Of a DNA stretch of 24,331 nt, positions 8,144 through 16,481 are shown piece after piece (the first letter of the stretch is position 1; the number at the start of each line of letters is the position of its first letter). A program made the position numbers and the translations under genes. Source of the DNA: CAZPEV01 sp964585635 (lineage in GTDB: Bacteria; Zixibacteria; MSB-5A5; GN15; JAAZOE01); contig CAZPEV010000031.1 of NCBI GenBank assembly GCA_964585635.1, positions 1 through 24,331 of the forward strand, in the 5' to 3' direction. The notes below the pieces were generated by a model. That model was given only the letters and a program-made list of their open reading frames with translations. It ran no database searches and was not told where the DNA came from.

Positions 8144-8231
8144 TCAGACAAGATAGGTGATGCTTTCCTGTAGGCGCAACAAAATCTCTACTTCAGGCTG
8201 ATCCTCGGGGTATCCGGCAGACCGTAAGGCA
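8144..8231 (-). pseudogene. Out-of-frame coding-like tail after the PorV-TPR gene
   Basis: Immediately after the TGA of the PorV-TPR gene, the +1 frame stays open for about 29 codons up to a TGA at 8144-8146. It reads like the end of a TPR protein: AGYPEDQPEVEILLRLQESI is its central part. This resembles the actual C-terminus of the gene, which has YPNNAN and then IEQARLRLQK. Removing one A from the AAA run at 8235-8237 would join the two frames into one longer protein. It could be a true frameshift, a sequencing error, a decayed duplicate repeat, or chance. It holds no start codon with a ribosome site in this frame. Confidence 0.4.
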
Positions 8232-10055
8232 TCATTTCTGCAGGCGCAACCTGGCCTGCTCGATATTCTGAATGGTGTTGGCGTTGTTGGGATAGACCTC
8301 CAGCACGTCCTCCCAGTAATCGATCGACTTCTGGTACTCGCCGCGGCGAAACGCCTCCAACCCGTTGAGATATAACTGCCAGACGCGAGAATCCCTCTGC
8401 AGATCCTCAAGGGAAGTCGACTCTCTGATCTGGCTGTTGATGCGGGAGATATACTCCGCCGCGGTCTTGTTGGTCGAATCGATGGCCAAAACCGAGTTGA
8501 ACTCGCGCTGCGCCGACGTAAATCGACCCTGGTTGAAATAGTCAAGGGCCAAATTGAGCCTTTGCGCCAGATCCAAGCTCTTCTGAGCCCGACGGGCACC
8601 GTCCTGGGCCTGCTTATTGGACGGATCCAACGCCAGAACCAAGGAATAGCTGTCGTAAGCGGCAACATAGTTGCCCAGGCCCATAGCTGTCTCCGCCTTG
8701 GCCAGATTGGTCCAGACCGACTTGCCGATCGCCGCCTGGACGGCCTGGTCGAGTGAATCCAGGCCGGGTGATTCGGGTTGGATCATCCTGGTCGCAGCCA
8801 CAAATTCTCCGGCTGCGGCCAAATCTCCCTTGGCAAAGAGATCGCGCGCCCTGCTTTCCATGTCGACCGCCGCCTGTGCCATGCTGCTGTCCGGCGAGAC
8901 GCCGATTCGAGATGGCGCCTGGACGGAAGCCTGCAGTTGCTTGATCTCGGCGATTCTGCCGTTGATATATGATTTGTCGACGGCAAAGGCGTCGGCCCGA
9001 TAGTAAGCGGCCAGCGCCGAATCAAGCATACCGGCTGCATAGTACCGGTCGGCGGCGGCCAATGCCGACTCGAGCGATTCCTTGCGGCTGTCCGAAATCG
9101 CTCTCTGCTGCGAAAGCTTGACGGCCGCCGCCCGGGAAGTCCGCCGTTCCGCTTCGGTGGCGCCAAAGCTGAAGGTCAATGAAAAACGATGGCTGTCGCT
9201 TAGGCGGTCGATAAACTTATAGGCATAGTCAAACGTAAGCCGTTGATAGCGGAGGCCGAAGCCAAGAGTGATATTGTCGCGATCGTATCCGCCGCGCACG
9301 ACCAATCCGTTGCTGTGGGCGATCTCCATTCCGGCATGAAGCTTGACCGAGCGGTTTTCGGGCTTATCCAAATCCAAGCTAACCGTTCCCGAAAGGGGAA
9401 GATTATCCCGCCGATACAGGTAGGCCAATCCCGCCCGGAGAAGAAACGGCACTCGTTCTTTGGCCTTGGCCAGTTTTAGTCTGGCGCCGATCAGGTCCTG
9501 CATCAAGAAACCGGCGCTGAGAGTAGACATCACACGGGCGCGCCCGGCCAAATCAAGGCCATACCCGTAGGCGGAGAAATCGTCTATCGACTGGTGCGCC
9601 AGCTTGAGGGAGCCTCCCGCGGCCAGACGATCATTTAGCGCCCGGCCGTATGAGAGGAGAATTTGGATTTGCGAGGCGCTGAATTGCCCCAGATCGTGGG
9701 TCAGATCGCGCCGCTCAATGTCATCGGTGCCGATTCGCATCCCCGCCAGGCCGAGCCCGCCCGCCGATCCCAGCGGGTAGACGTACGAGGCGAAGTCATA
9801 CACGGTTCCTTCAAACAGAATAGTATGGAGAAAGGAAATCTGTTGCGACGGCAGGAAGGCCAGGCCGGCCGGATTGTAGTACACGGCCGTAGCGTCCTCC
9901 GCCAGAGCTGTAAAGCCGTTCCCCATCCCCATCGCCCGGGCACCGGCACCGATGGTGAAAACCGATTCCGTCCCGCCATCATCGGCCGCGAAGAGGGAGG
10001 CGGACGCCGCCAACACCAGCAGCAATAACGCCGGGTATGACCACCGCGCGTTCAT
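8232..10055 (-). CDS. PorV/PorQ-like outer-membrane beta-barrel protein with C-terminal TPR domain
   Basis: 607 residues. A signal peptide (ALLLLVLAASASLFAA, about 9-24) precedes the hallmark N-terminal motif of the PorV/PorQ/UPF0164 group: GAGARAMGMGNGFTAL (36-51), then TAVYYNPAGLAFLP (56-69). Alternating hydrophobic strands suited to a beta-barrel continue to about residue 300 (FSLTFSFGA). From about 325 to the end the protein is helical with several TPR-like repeats, for example LNLALDYFNQGRFTSAQREF and LYLNGLEAFRRGEYQKSI, presumably in the periplasm. In Bacteroidetes PorV is the outer-membrane shuttle that collects type IX cargo, but it lacks such a TPR extension. The ATG overlaps the stop of the 1441-residue gene (ATGA), implying translational coupling and a shared job. 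Secretion or surface attachment of that protein is the likely function, by inference. Confidence 0.82.
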   Translation of the reverse strand: MNARWSYPALLLLVLAASASLFAADDGGTESVFTIGAGARAMGMGNGFTALAEDATAVYYNPAGLAFLPSQQISFLHTILFEGTVYDFASYVYPLGSAGGLGLAGMRIGTDDIERRDLTHDLGQFSASQIQILLSYGRALNDRLAAGGSLKLAHQSIDDFSAYGYGLDLAGRARVMSTLSAGFLMQDLIGARLKLAKAKERVPFLLRAGLAYLYRRDNLPLSGTVSLDLDKPENRSVKLHAGMEIAHSNGLVVRGGYDRDNITLGFGLRYQRLTFDYAYKFIDRLSDSHRFSLTFSFGATEAERRTSRAAAVKLSQQRAISDSRKESLESALAAADRYYAAGMLDSALAAYYRADAFAVDKSYINGRIAEIKQLQASVQAPSRIGVSPDSSMAQAAVDMESRARDLFAKGDLAAAGEFVAATRMIQPESPGLDSLDQAVQAAIGKSVWTNLAKAETAMGLGNYVAAYDSYSLVLALDPSNKQAQDGARRAQKSLDLAQRLNLALDYFNQGRFTSAQREFNSVLAIDSTNKTAAEYISRINSQIRESTSLEDLQRDSRVWQLYLNGLEAFRRGEYQKSIDYWEDVLEVYPNNANTIQNIEQARLRLQK

Positions 10056-13000
10056 TTCACCACCGCCATCTTGAGCATCGCCTTAAGGCCCCCCTCGGCG
10101 ACGTCGATGCGGGCGATATAGACGCCGTTGAGGACGACATCACCATCGCCGTTGCGGCCATCCCAGTAAACCCCGGCGTTGACGCCGGCGGAGCCGCCTG
10201 GTTCCCCGGCGGCAAACTGCAGGTGCCGCACCTCTTCCCCGGTGGCCGTATATATGCGAATATCGACGGTGGAATTGCCCGGCAGGAAATACTTGAACTC
10301 GGTCGCGTCCGCGGTCGGGTCAAAGGGATTGGGATAATTCTTGAACGAGGCCGCCAGTTCCTCCGGAATTATCGATTCAGGCAGGTTTATGTCAAAAGGA
10401 CGATCCAGCACGCCGGAAACCGGAACCGGCTGCCCGATTCGCGGACCTTCGGTAATCTCGGCCGCGATCTTATTGCCATCCAGTTGGAGGTCGAAATAGT
10501 CGAGGCTGACGTCGGTTCGGGGCATCAGGCGCATCTCAATCGCCAAGGTCTGACCGGGTATGATGACCAGTCCAGAGAAACGATATTCCAGTCCACCCTG
10601 GACGAACCGCTGCTCGGCCGCCGGCTTCCCGTCAAAGTAGAAATTCGAACCGGTGTCGCCAACCACGCCGGCGGGATCGATGGGACGGCCGTCGCGGTCG
10701 GTCAGCGACAGGAATATCGAGGCAACCCGCATCTTGTTGCGGCTGTCAGTGGTCACGTTTTGGAGTGACAGGTCGAACAGCTGGCTCGAAACGCCCCGCT
10801 GCAGCGGCCTGGTCGTAAAGCCGCCGGCTTCGATGATCAACCTGCTGACCGCTCCGCGGACGACAAAGGGAATCAGCAGGGGTTGTCCCAGATCGACCAC
10901 CGGCTCCCCGGTATTGCGATCGATCGGCGCTTCTTTCCAGGCCAGCGAGAAAGAGGATTCAATATCTAATGCGGGTGCGGTCAGGTTCCAGATGACAACG
11001 GTGTTGCACGTTTTCTCGGAGGGGAATGGCAAGCCAAAGCTGCCGGGACCGGAATAATCGAGCATCAGCGTGCCGCCGGAGACTCTCGCGGCGGCGGCCC
11101 CAAGGGTCGCCACGACCTCAAACTGTTCACCGTAATCGATAAAGGCCGCCGTGCCCGGAAGACTGACCATCGCCGGCGTCAGCGCCAGGTTGACCAGCTC
11201 TTGTATCACGGCCACGGCCTCATCAGACAGGGCCGGCAGGATATCTACCCCGGAAATCGGATCGATGGTCACCGAAAAAATCTCGGCTGGAGTGGCCGTG
11301 GCAGAGGCCGTCACCGGCTGGCTGATACTGATGGTATCGTTGGCCTTTAGGCTGTCCACGGTTATCGTTACGCCATTCGGCGGCAAGGACTGCCCATCGG
11401 AGGAGAAGCGCACGGCAATCGGACCGCGGATCGGATCAACGGAACGGTTGGCAATGCGGGCGGTCAGCGCGAATGTCTGGCCGACATTGACATAGGGGGC
11501 ATTGGGAGCAGTATTCTTCAAGGATACGACCTGAATCGCCGGGGCGCTTTCCAGCGTGATCGGAAAGTCAAAGGATATTTCCGTCTTCACCGGCAAAATG
11601 CCCGCCTCGACGCCGACAAGAATCAATCGCGCGGTTATCGGCTTTCCCCGCCAGGCCTCAGGGACCAGGAGAGGCTCGGTGGAAACGGTCTGTTTACCCG
11701 GGGCGAGGTGATAGTTCGCCTGCAGCAACCGGGCCGAACTGGTAATGGCCCCATCCGTTAGAATCAAAAGGCAACTATCACCGGCCAGAATCACCGACGA
11801 GTTCCCAATGAGCTCCAGGTCTAGAGCGAAAGGCGTTGTGGCACCGCCGACGACACGTTTCGGGGTAACAGTGGCCGGATCGACTGCGTACCGGGCGCGC
11901 CGGACAATAGCCACTTTTCGACCGAGGGGATATCTCTTCGCCATCCTGACTTGCGGGATGTCGTTGCCATTCAGGTAGACGGTAAGCAGAACCTCATAGT
12001 CATACGTGCCCTCGGATATGTCCGGGGAGAAAGCCGCTTGAAAATCGACGGCCGTGTCCGCCGGCCAGCCATATGAGAACGACCGACCGCCAAGTTGATA
12101 TTCCTGCCCGCCGGCAGCGATGATAAGCCCGGCCGAAATCTCGGACGTTTGCGCCATGCCGTTGCTATTGCCGATTGATAACTCCGCGGGGAATGAATAT
12201 TCGGCGGCAAATCCGGTATCAGGGAGACTCGTCGCGGCGACGGTGAAGTCGGCGAACGGGACGATGGTTATCTCGGACGTCGCCTTCCAGGCGGTCGTGA
12301 TCGTATCGCCGCCGATGACATACACGGCGTCAAGCTGGAGCGCGAAGGGATAATTGCCCGGTGCCAGGTCGGCCATGGTAATATCGCTGAAGGGGCATAC
12401 CGAGCCATTCCCAGGAAGCGGCACACATTGCGGCGGACGTTCAAACTCGGGGACCAGGGAGCCGTCAGCCGGAAATCCGGCCCGATAAACGACCGCCGTC
12501 GGACGGATATCTCCCGGGTTGCGGGCGACGCCCGATATGACAAATTCCCAGCCCTCCGGGATCATGGTCGGGATCGGGGTGCGGCCGTCAATATCGGCGC
12601 GGACGCCGTTGGCCACAAACTCGGTCCACCCTTCTATGATATTGCCATTATCCGATGTTGTCGCCTTTAGCCAGACGGGGCCGGGGAGGCCATCATAGAT
12701 GACGCCCGAGAGGTCGGCGGTTCCATCGACAAACTCCCAGGCTGAAACCAGGTCAGGCATCAGGGCACCGCTGTCAGCGGAAAGACGAACGTCGGAACCG
12801 CTGAGATCATAGTCGGTCTTTAGATTCAGATATCGGTCGTAGGCGGCCAACCGGGCCACGCCACGGAAGTGATTTCCGGCAAATTGCGTCCGATCAAGTC
12901 CAAATCTCAGGGCGGCCAGATCACCCGGCAGAACGGCGACGATGAAATCCTGAAGGAAGGCTCCCGATTCCAGGCGGAGGACATTGTCCCCGGCGGCAAA

Positions 13001-14377
13001 GAGCCGGGCCGGCGCGGAACCATCCCCATTGGAGACGGCGAGATTGATAAGAATCGGCGCCGTGCCGTCGGGAGCGGCGTTCCCGCCAGTAACGATTATT
13101 TCGCCGGTAAAGGGATTGCCGAAGCCGTCGCGCGCCCCTCGGACGGAAATTGTAAATTGGGTTCCCGCCCTTATCTGGGTGGGCAATATCACCTCGCAAC
13201 TGCCCAAGGTACCGGAAAGAACGACGATGTCATGGGTGGAGCCGCTGGCGGTACCATCGGTCACCATCAGCCCCCGCGTTCCAGCCGTGCGGAAGATAAA
13301 TTCATTTCCTGGAAACAGCTTGCGACCCTGATCGGAAACGGTGAACTGGTACGGATTGGATTGGCCGTGGGTAAGAACGGCCAAAGGATCATTACTGGTG
13401 AACCAAATTGTCCCGGCGTAGTCGACCACCCGGTTGCCGAATATATCCGCGATTTCCACCCCGACGCCATGCGCCAATGGCTGGCCGGGAAGAACCGTTT
13501 CGGAATCATGGGCCAAGATTATGGAGTTGGCCGGGCCGGGCGTGACCGTCAATAGGCCGGATGCGGCCGTCATCTCGCCCATCCGCGCCAGAATCCGACC
13601 GACGCCGACCTTCGTCGCCAGTAATGAGCCGCCCGACAAGCGGCCGATAATTTCGTGCGATGGATCGAGCGACCATGAGGCGGCCCCGGGAGCGACCGGA
13701 TTGCCGTACTGGTCGGCAGACCAGGCGGAGAAGGTGACCCCTTCACCGGCCTTGAGCAACAAGTCCTCTTTCGGAATAACCGTCAGCGCAACCGGCGGTC
13801 CGGCAAGAAGCCCAAACGATTCACTGAAATTCGGGCCGGCGACCAACTGGCTTATCTTATTCTCGATCTGTACCGTCACGCGATAGTCATCGGCAACTTG
13901 GGCGTTGGTGACGTGGTGCAGCGTAATATAGGCAAAGGAAAGATTGCCGGGACCAGGGACAGTTTCTCCGAACCGAACCACGACCGCCTGGGAATAGACA
14001 TATACCCAGGCGATGACCGGGTCAGTCGACCGGTCATCGGTATCGCGGTACGACACCGAATCGATCGTGCCGAGCGTGAACTCCGGCGGAAAAGCTATCA
14101 CCACCTGGCGACCCTGAAGCACTCCGGCGGGATTGTAGGAAAGGTCGGGAATACGGAAACCGATCTGGTGGGAGGCGCGGTGGCCGACGGCAGGATCGGA
14201 TATCGTATCGGTAATCAATTCTACGGCCACCGGCACCGGCGGACACAGGGATATGCTGTCCCATCCTGACTGGGGCTTATATGGCTGATCGGAGTAAGAG
14301 ATGCCGTAGGTCTGAGCAAGCGTGATCCCTGAAAGAGTTAATAGCAGCGGCAGGACAATGAAGAATCTGTTTCTCAT
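10052..14377 (-). CDS. Giant secreted Ig-like surface protein with YPNPF/FlgD-like C-terminal sorting domain
   Basis: 1441 residues. A signal peptide (FFIVLPLLLTLSGITLAQ, 5-22) is followed by a mature chain that is almost entirely beta-strand-like. Residues 190-560 hold repeated bacterial Ig-like modules, each with a D-x-x-GN turn: DQYGNP (222-227), DIFGN (311-315), DGFGNP (417-422) and a weaker DRYLN (514-518). The middle region reads as further Ig/CARDB-like beta domains of no recognised family. The C-terminus starts with YPNPFDP at 1348 and contains a FlgD-Ig-like fold (FLPGNSTVDIRIYTATGEEV, then GVYWDGRNGDG), ending in GVYIARIDV and MAVVK. This resembles the C-terminal sorting domains of type IX secretion cargo. 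No enzyme motif was found, so a structural or adhesive surface role is inferred. No Shine-Dalgarno sequence is visible before ATG 14377, unlike most neighbours. Confidence 0.85.
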   Translation of the reverse strand: MRNRFFIVLPLLLTLSGITLAQTYGISYSDQPYKPQSGWDSISLCPPVPVAVELITDTISDPAVGHRASHQIGFRIPDLSYNPAGVLQGRQVVIAFPPEFTLGTIDSVSYRDTDDRSTDPVIAWVYVYSQAVVVRFGETVPGPGNLSFAYITLHHVTNAQVADDYRVTVQIENKISQLVAGPNFSESFGLLAGPPVALTVIPKEDLLLKAGEGVTFSAWSADQYGNPVAPGAASWSLDPSHEIIGRLSGGSLLATKVGVGRILARMGEMTAASGLLTVTPGPANSIILAHDSETVLPGQPLAHGVGVEIADIFGNRVVDYAGTIWFTSNDPLAVLTHGQSNPYQFTVSDQGRKLFPGNEFIFRTAGTRGLMVTDGTASGSTHDIVVLSGTLGSCEVILPTQIRAGTQFTISVRGARDGFGNPFTGEIIVTGGNAAPDGTAPILINLAVSNGDGSAPARLFAAGDNVLRLESGAFLQDFIVAVLPGDLAALRFGLDRTQFAGNHFRGVARLAAYDRYLNLKTDYDLSGSDVRLSADSGALMPDLVSAWEFVDGTADLSGVIYDGLPGPVWLKATTSDNGNIIEGWTEFVANGVRADIDGRTPIPTMIPEGWEFVISGVARNPGDIRPTAVVYRAGFPADGSLVPEFERPPQCVPLPGNGSVCPFSDITMADLAPGNYPFALQLDAVYVIGGDTITTAWKATSEITIVPFADFTVAATSLPDTGFAAEYSFPAELSIGNSNGMAQTSEISAGLIIAAGGQEYQLGGRSFSYGWPADTAVDFQAAFSPDISEGTYDYEVLLTVYLNGNDIPQVRMAKRYPLGRKVAIVRRARYAVDPATVTPKRVVGGATTPFALDLELIGNSSVILAGDSCLLILTDGAITSSARLLQANYHLAPGKQTVSTEPLLVPEAWRGKPITARLILVGVEAGILPVKTEISFDFPITLESAPAIQVVSLKNTAPNAPYVNVGQTFALTARIANRSVDPIRGPIAVRFSSDGQSLPPNGVTITVDSLKANDTISISQPVTASATATPAEIFSVTIDPISGVDILPALSDEAVAVIQELVNLALTPAMVSLPGTAAFIDYGEQFEVVATLGAAAARVSGGTLMLDYSGPGSFGLPFPSEKTCNTVVIWNLTAPALDIESSFSLAWKEAPIDRNTGEPVVDLGQPLLIPFVVRGAVSRLIIEAGGFTTRPLQRGVSSQLFDLSLQNVTTDSRNKMRVASIFLSLTDRDGRPIDPAGVVGDTGSNFYFDGKPAAEQRFVQGGLEYRFSGLVIIPGQTLAIEMRLMPRTDVSLDYFDLQLDGNKIAAEITEGPRIGQPVPVSGVLDRPFDINLPESIIPEELAASFKNYPNPFDPTADATEFKYFLPGNSTVDIRIYTATGEEVRHLQFAAGEPGGSAGVNAGVYWDGRNGDGDVVLNGVYIARIDVAEGGLKAMLKMAVVK

Positions 14378-14503
14378 AAGATATTACAGTAAATAGACCA
14401 CGCCACGGCCATTTCAAGCAAATGATATGCCCCCGGGGTTAGGCTCCGGCAACTTCATTGCATTTTAATTTATCGCTATAGAATACTTAATGAGTATAAT
14501 TTA

Positions 14504-14531
14504 TATATACATGTAATATTTTGTGAGACAA
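14504..14531 (-). promoter_or_regulatory. Candidate promoter of the surface-protein/PorV-like operon
   Basis: On the minus strand TTGTCT (14526-14531) is followed after 16 bp by TATATA (14504-14509), inside the AT-rich patch, and would give a leader of about 120 nt. Several overlapping TATA-like hexamers make the exact -10 box ambiguous (TATACT at 14493-14498 is another). The AT-rich composition supports a promoter region more than it supports this exact site. Confidence 0.33.
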
Positions 14532-14656
14532 TGTCTTACTACGGCGCCATAGACATCATCCTTCGGCCATCGCCAGCCGACACTCGCCGCCAATGGCGCT
14601 GCAAAAATCAACCTGCAGGACATTGCACTTTATGAGCAATTCTTGATCACAAGACA

Positions 14657-14672
14657 CCATGCAAGTGCATGG
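14657..14672. repeat. Small perfect inverted repeat in the gap after folD
   Basis: CCATGC and GCATGG flank a 4-nt loop (AAGT). There is no adjacent T-run on either strand. Its function is unknown and it may be chance. Confidence 0.25.
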
Positions 14673-14708
14673 CAATAGAGGTAGTTCCGAATCGGGCTTT
14701 ATCTAATG

Positions 14709-14728
14709 CAGACCGAGGAATCGGTCTG
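14709..14728 (-). terminator. Possible transcription end or processing hairpin after folD
   Basis: CAGACCGA and TCGGTCTG form an 8-bp perfect stem with a 4-nt loop, 40 bases past the folD stop. It is the strongest hairpin in the gap and is placed where the long housekeeping operon should end. On the minus strand it is followed by CATTAGAT rather than a T-run, so it is not a textbook intrinsic terminator. It could be a 3'-end stabilising hairpin or part of a factor-dependent end. Confidence 0.33.
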
Positions 14729-14767
14729 ATTGGCAAAAACGAAAACCTGTCCCGGTCGAGGTATCAA

Positions 14768-15652
14768 TCAGACATTGCTCAGCATCATGGCGGCACGGAC
14801 GGTGTTGCTGAGAAGCATCGCGATCGTCATCGGCCCGACCCCCCCCGGCACCGGCGTAATGAACGACGCCTTTTCCCGGCACCCGTCGAAATCAACGTCG
14901 CCGCAGATCGAATACCCCTTATCGTTGGTCGAATCCTCAACCCGGTTGACGCCGACGTCTATTATGACCACCCCGTCCTTGATCATATCGGGTTTGATGA
15001 AACGGGGTCTGCCCATGGCCGCGACAATAATGTCGGCTCGTAATGTCTCCGCCGGAATGTCGGCCGTTCCCGTATGACAAACCGTCACGGTGGCGTTGCA
15101 CCCCTCCCATTTCTGCATCAGCATGGCCGCCAGCGGCTTGCCGACGATATTCCCCCGTCCCAGGATAACCACCTTCTTGCCGTCGGGGTCGACGTCGATC
15201 TCTTCCAACAAACGCAGGATGCCGTACGGAGTGCAGGGGAGAAAAACCGGCTGGCCCAGGAGCATATAACCCATATTGACGGGATGAAAACCGTCGACGT
15301 CCTTCAGCGGATGGACGTTCAAGACCGCTTCCAACTCGTCGAGCGGTTTCGGCAACGGCGATTGGATGAGAATGCCATGGATATCGGAGCGATCATTTAG
15401 CTCTGATATGAGCCGATTCAATTCGGTATCTGAAGTGGAGGCCGGGCGCTTGATCACTTCGCTGTGAATGCCGATTTTCTGGCAGGCCTTGGCCTTGTTG
15501 TTGACGTAAATGTGCGAGGCGGGATCATCCCCGACCAGAATCGCAGCCAAGCCCGGAACTGTTCCAACCTTGCGAAGAGTCTCAATGTCCGATTTAAGTT
15601 CTTCTTTGACTCTTTCAGCTATTGCCTTGCCGTCAATCAGCTTCCCCTGCAT
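14768..15652 (-). CDS. folD: FolD bifunctional methylenetetrahydrofolate dehydrogenase/methenyltetrahydrofolate cyclohydrolase
   Basis: 294 residues from ATG 15652. FolD interconverts 5,10-methylene- and 10-formyl-tetrahydrofolate using NADP(H), supplying one-carbon units for purines and fMet-tRNA. The family signatures are present: IYVNNKAKAC, with Y49 and catalytic K53; the HGILIQSPLP region; KDVDGFHPVNMG with D120; GRGNIVGKP, the Rossmann-type nucleotide-binding turn; and PVPGGVGPMT near the C-terminus. Two signature positions differ from the commonest form: QSPLP instead of QLPLP, and GRGN instead of GRSN. Both are conservative in place and do not suggest loss of function. A perfect AGGAGG (15659-15664) six bases upstream fixes the ATG at 15652 rather than the in-frame TTG at 15658. 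The gene overlaps the end of ymdB by 20 nt, so it closes the operon. Confidence 0.97.
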   Translation of the reverse strand: MQGKLIDGKAIAERVKEELKSDIETLRKVGTVPGLAAILVGDDPASHIYVNNKAKACQKIGIHSEVIKRPASTSDTELNRLISELNDRSDIHGILIQSPLPKPLDELEAVLNVHPLKDVDGFHPVNMGYMLLGQPVFLPCTPYGILRLLEEIDVDPDGKKVVILGRGNIVGKPLAAMLMQKWEGCNATVTVCHTGTADIPAETLRADIIVAAMGRPRFIKPDMIKDGVVIIDVGVNRVEDSTNDKGYSICGDVDFDGCREKASFITPVPGGVGPMTIAMLLSNTVRAAMMLSNV

Positions 15653-16481
15653 CTTCAACCTCCTGTAATGGTTCTTTGAGCGGCATGGTCAAATCAAGCG
15701 CCATGCAGAATCGTTCGATTGTCAAGGCCCGTCCGCCGTTTTCCGGATCAAAGTCGAGAACGACGCCGTATATCTTGACATTATCGTCAGCGGCGGAAAA
15801 GCGCTTGGGCAGACCGGTCAGGAAGCGGCTCAAGGCCGGCTCTTTCCGCATCCCGATGATAGAGTCAAAAGCACCCGTCATTCCGACGTCGGTGATATAA
15901 GCCGTCCCTTTGGCCGAGATGTGTTCGTCGGCCGTCTGGACATGGGTATGCGTGCCGATCACCGCCGACACGCGACCGTCGAGGTAGACGGCCATCGCCT
16001 GCTTTTCCGAGGTCGCCTCGGCATGTATGTCGACGACGGTGACCTGGGGTCGTTTTTCCCATGAAGCCAAGATACCGTCGGCGGTTCGGAAGGGACAGTC
16101 GATCATATGCATAAAGGTCCGTCCCATCAGATTGACAACGCCTATCCGATATTCGCCGACCGATCGTTCATAGAAGCCCCGGCCCGGGGTCCCGGGCGGA
16201 TAATTGGCGGGGCGAAGCAGGCGCGGTTCCTGATCGAGGTATTCGGCAATTCCCAGCCGGTCCCAGGCATGATTTCCGGAGGTCTGGCAGTCGACGCCGT
16301 AGGCAAAGACTCTCTTGGCCATTTCCGGGGTGATACCGAAGCCGCCGGCGGCATTTTCGGTGTTGGCGATGACATAGTTGGCCTGATGCTTGAATTGCAG
16401 GCGGCGGGCCATCTGCGACAATATGTACCGCCCGGCCTTGCCGACCACGTCGGCGATGAAAATTACTTTCAGGTGCGCCAT
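15633..16481 (-). CDS. ymdB: YmdB-like metallophosphoesterase (TIGR00282 family)
   Basis: About 282 residues. This family is a dinuclear-metal phosphoesterase; the Bacillus subtilis member hydrolyses 2',3'-cyclic nucleotides and affects biofilm and RNA turnover. The metal-binding set is intact: FIADVVGKAGR (Asp), NTENAAGG (Glu/Asn), SGNHAWDR (Asn/His), DIHAEATSEK (His) and GTHTHVQTAD (two His), with the family's NYPPGTPGRGF and TDVGMTGAFDSIIGM segments. The ATG at 16481 shares one base with the rny stop (TGATG). A GTG one codon earlier (16484), eight bases after GGAG, is an equally good start by spacing. The tail overlaps folD. Direct coupling to rny matches the rny-ymdB neighbourhood known from Firmicutes and suggests a linked role in RNA degradation. 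Confidence 0.94.
   Translation of the reverse strand: MAHLKVIFIADVVGKAGRYILSQMARRLQFKHQANYVIANTENAAGGFGITPEMAKRVFAYGVDCQTSGNHAWDRLGIAEYLDQEPRLLRPANYPPGTPGRGFYERSVGEYRIGVVNLMGRTFMHMIDCPFRTADGILASWEKRPQVTVVDIHAEATSEKQAMAVYLDGRVSAVIGTHTHVQTADEHISAKGTAYITDVGMTGAFDSIIGMRKEPALSRFLTGLPKRFSAADDNVKIYGVVLDFDPENGGRALTIERFCMALDLTMPLKEPLQEVEDAGEAD

Larger units (their letters stand above)
14378..14767. other. 390-bp non-coding gap with an AT-rich patch
   Basis: This gap separates the housekeeping operon from the surface/exopolysaccharide region and is the only gap over 300 bases in the window. No credible reading frame was found on either strand. Bases 14458-14525 are strikingly AT-rich (runs such as TTATATATACATGTAATATT) in an otherwise GC-rich window, and contain the candidate promoter of the 1441-residue gene and a TACATGTA palindrome (14508-14515). 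The right part contains two small perfect hairpins, at 14657-14672 and 14709-14728. Confidence 0.7.

Noticed and set aside
8184..8234. A 15-codon ORF starting ATGATG at the PorV-TPR stop
   Set aside because: It is too short, has no family match, and the alternative out-of-frame TPR-like tail explains the stretch better.
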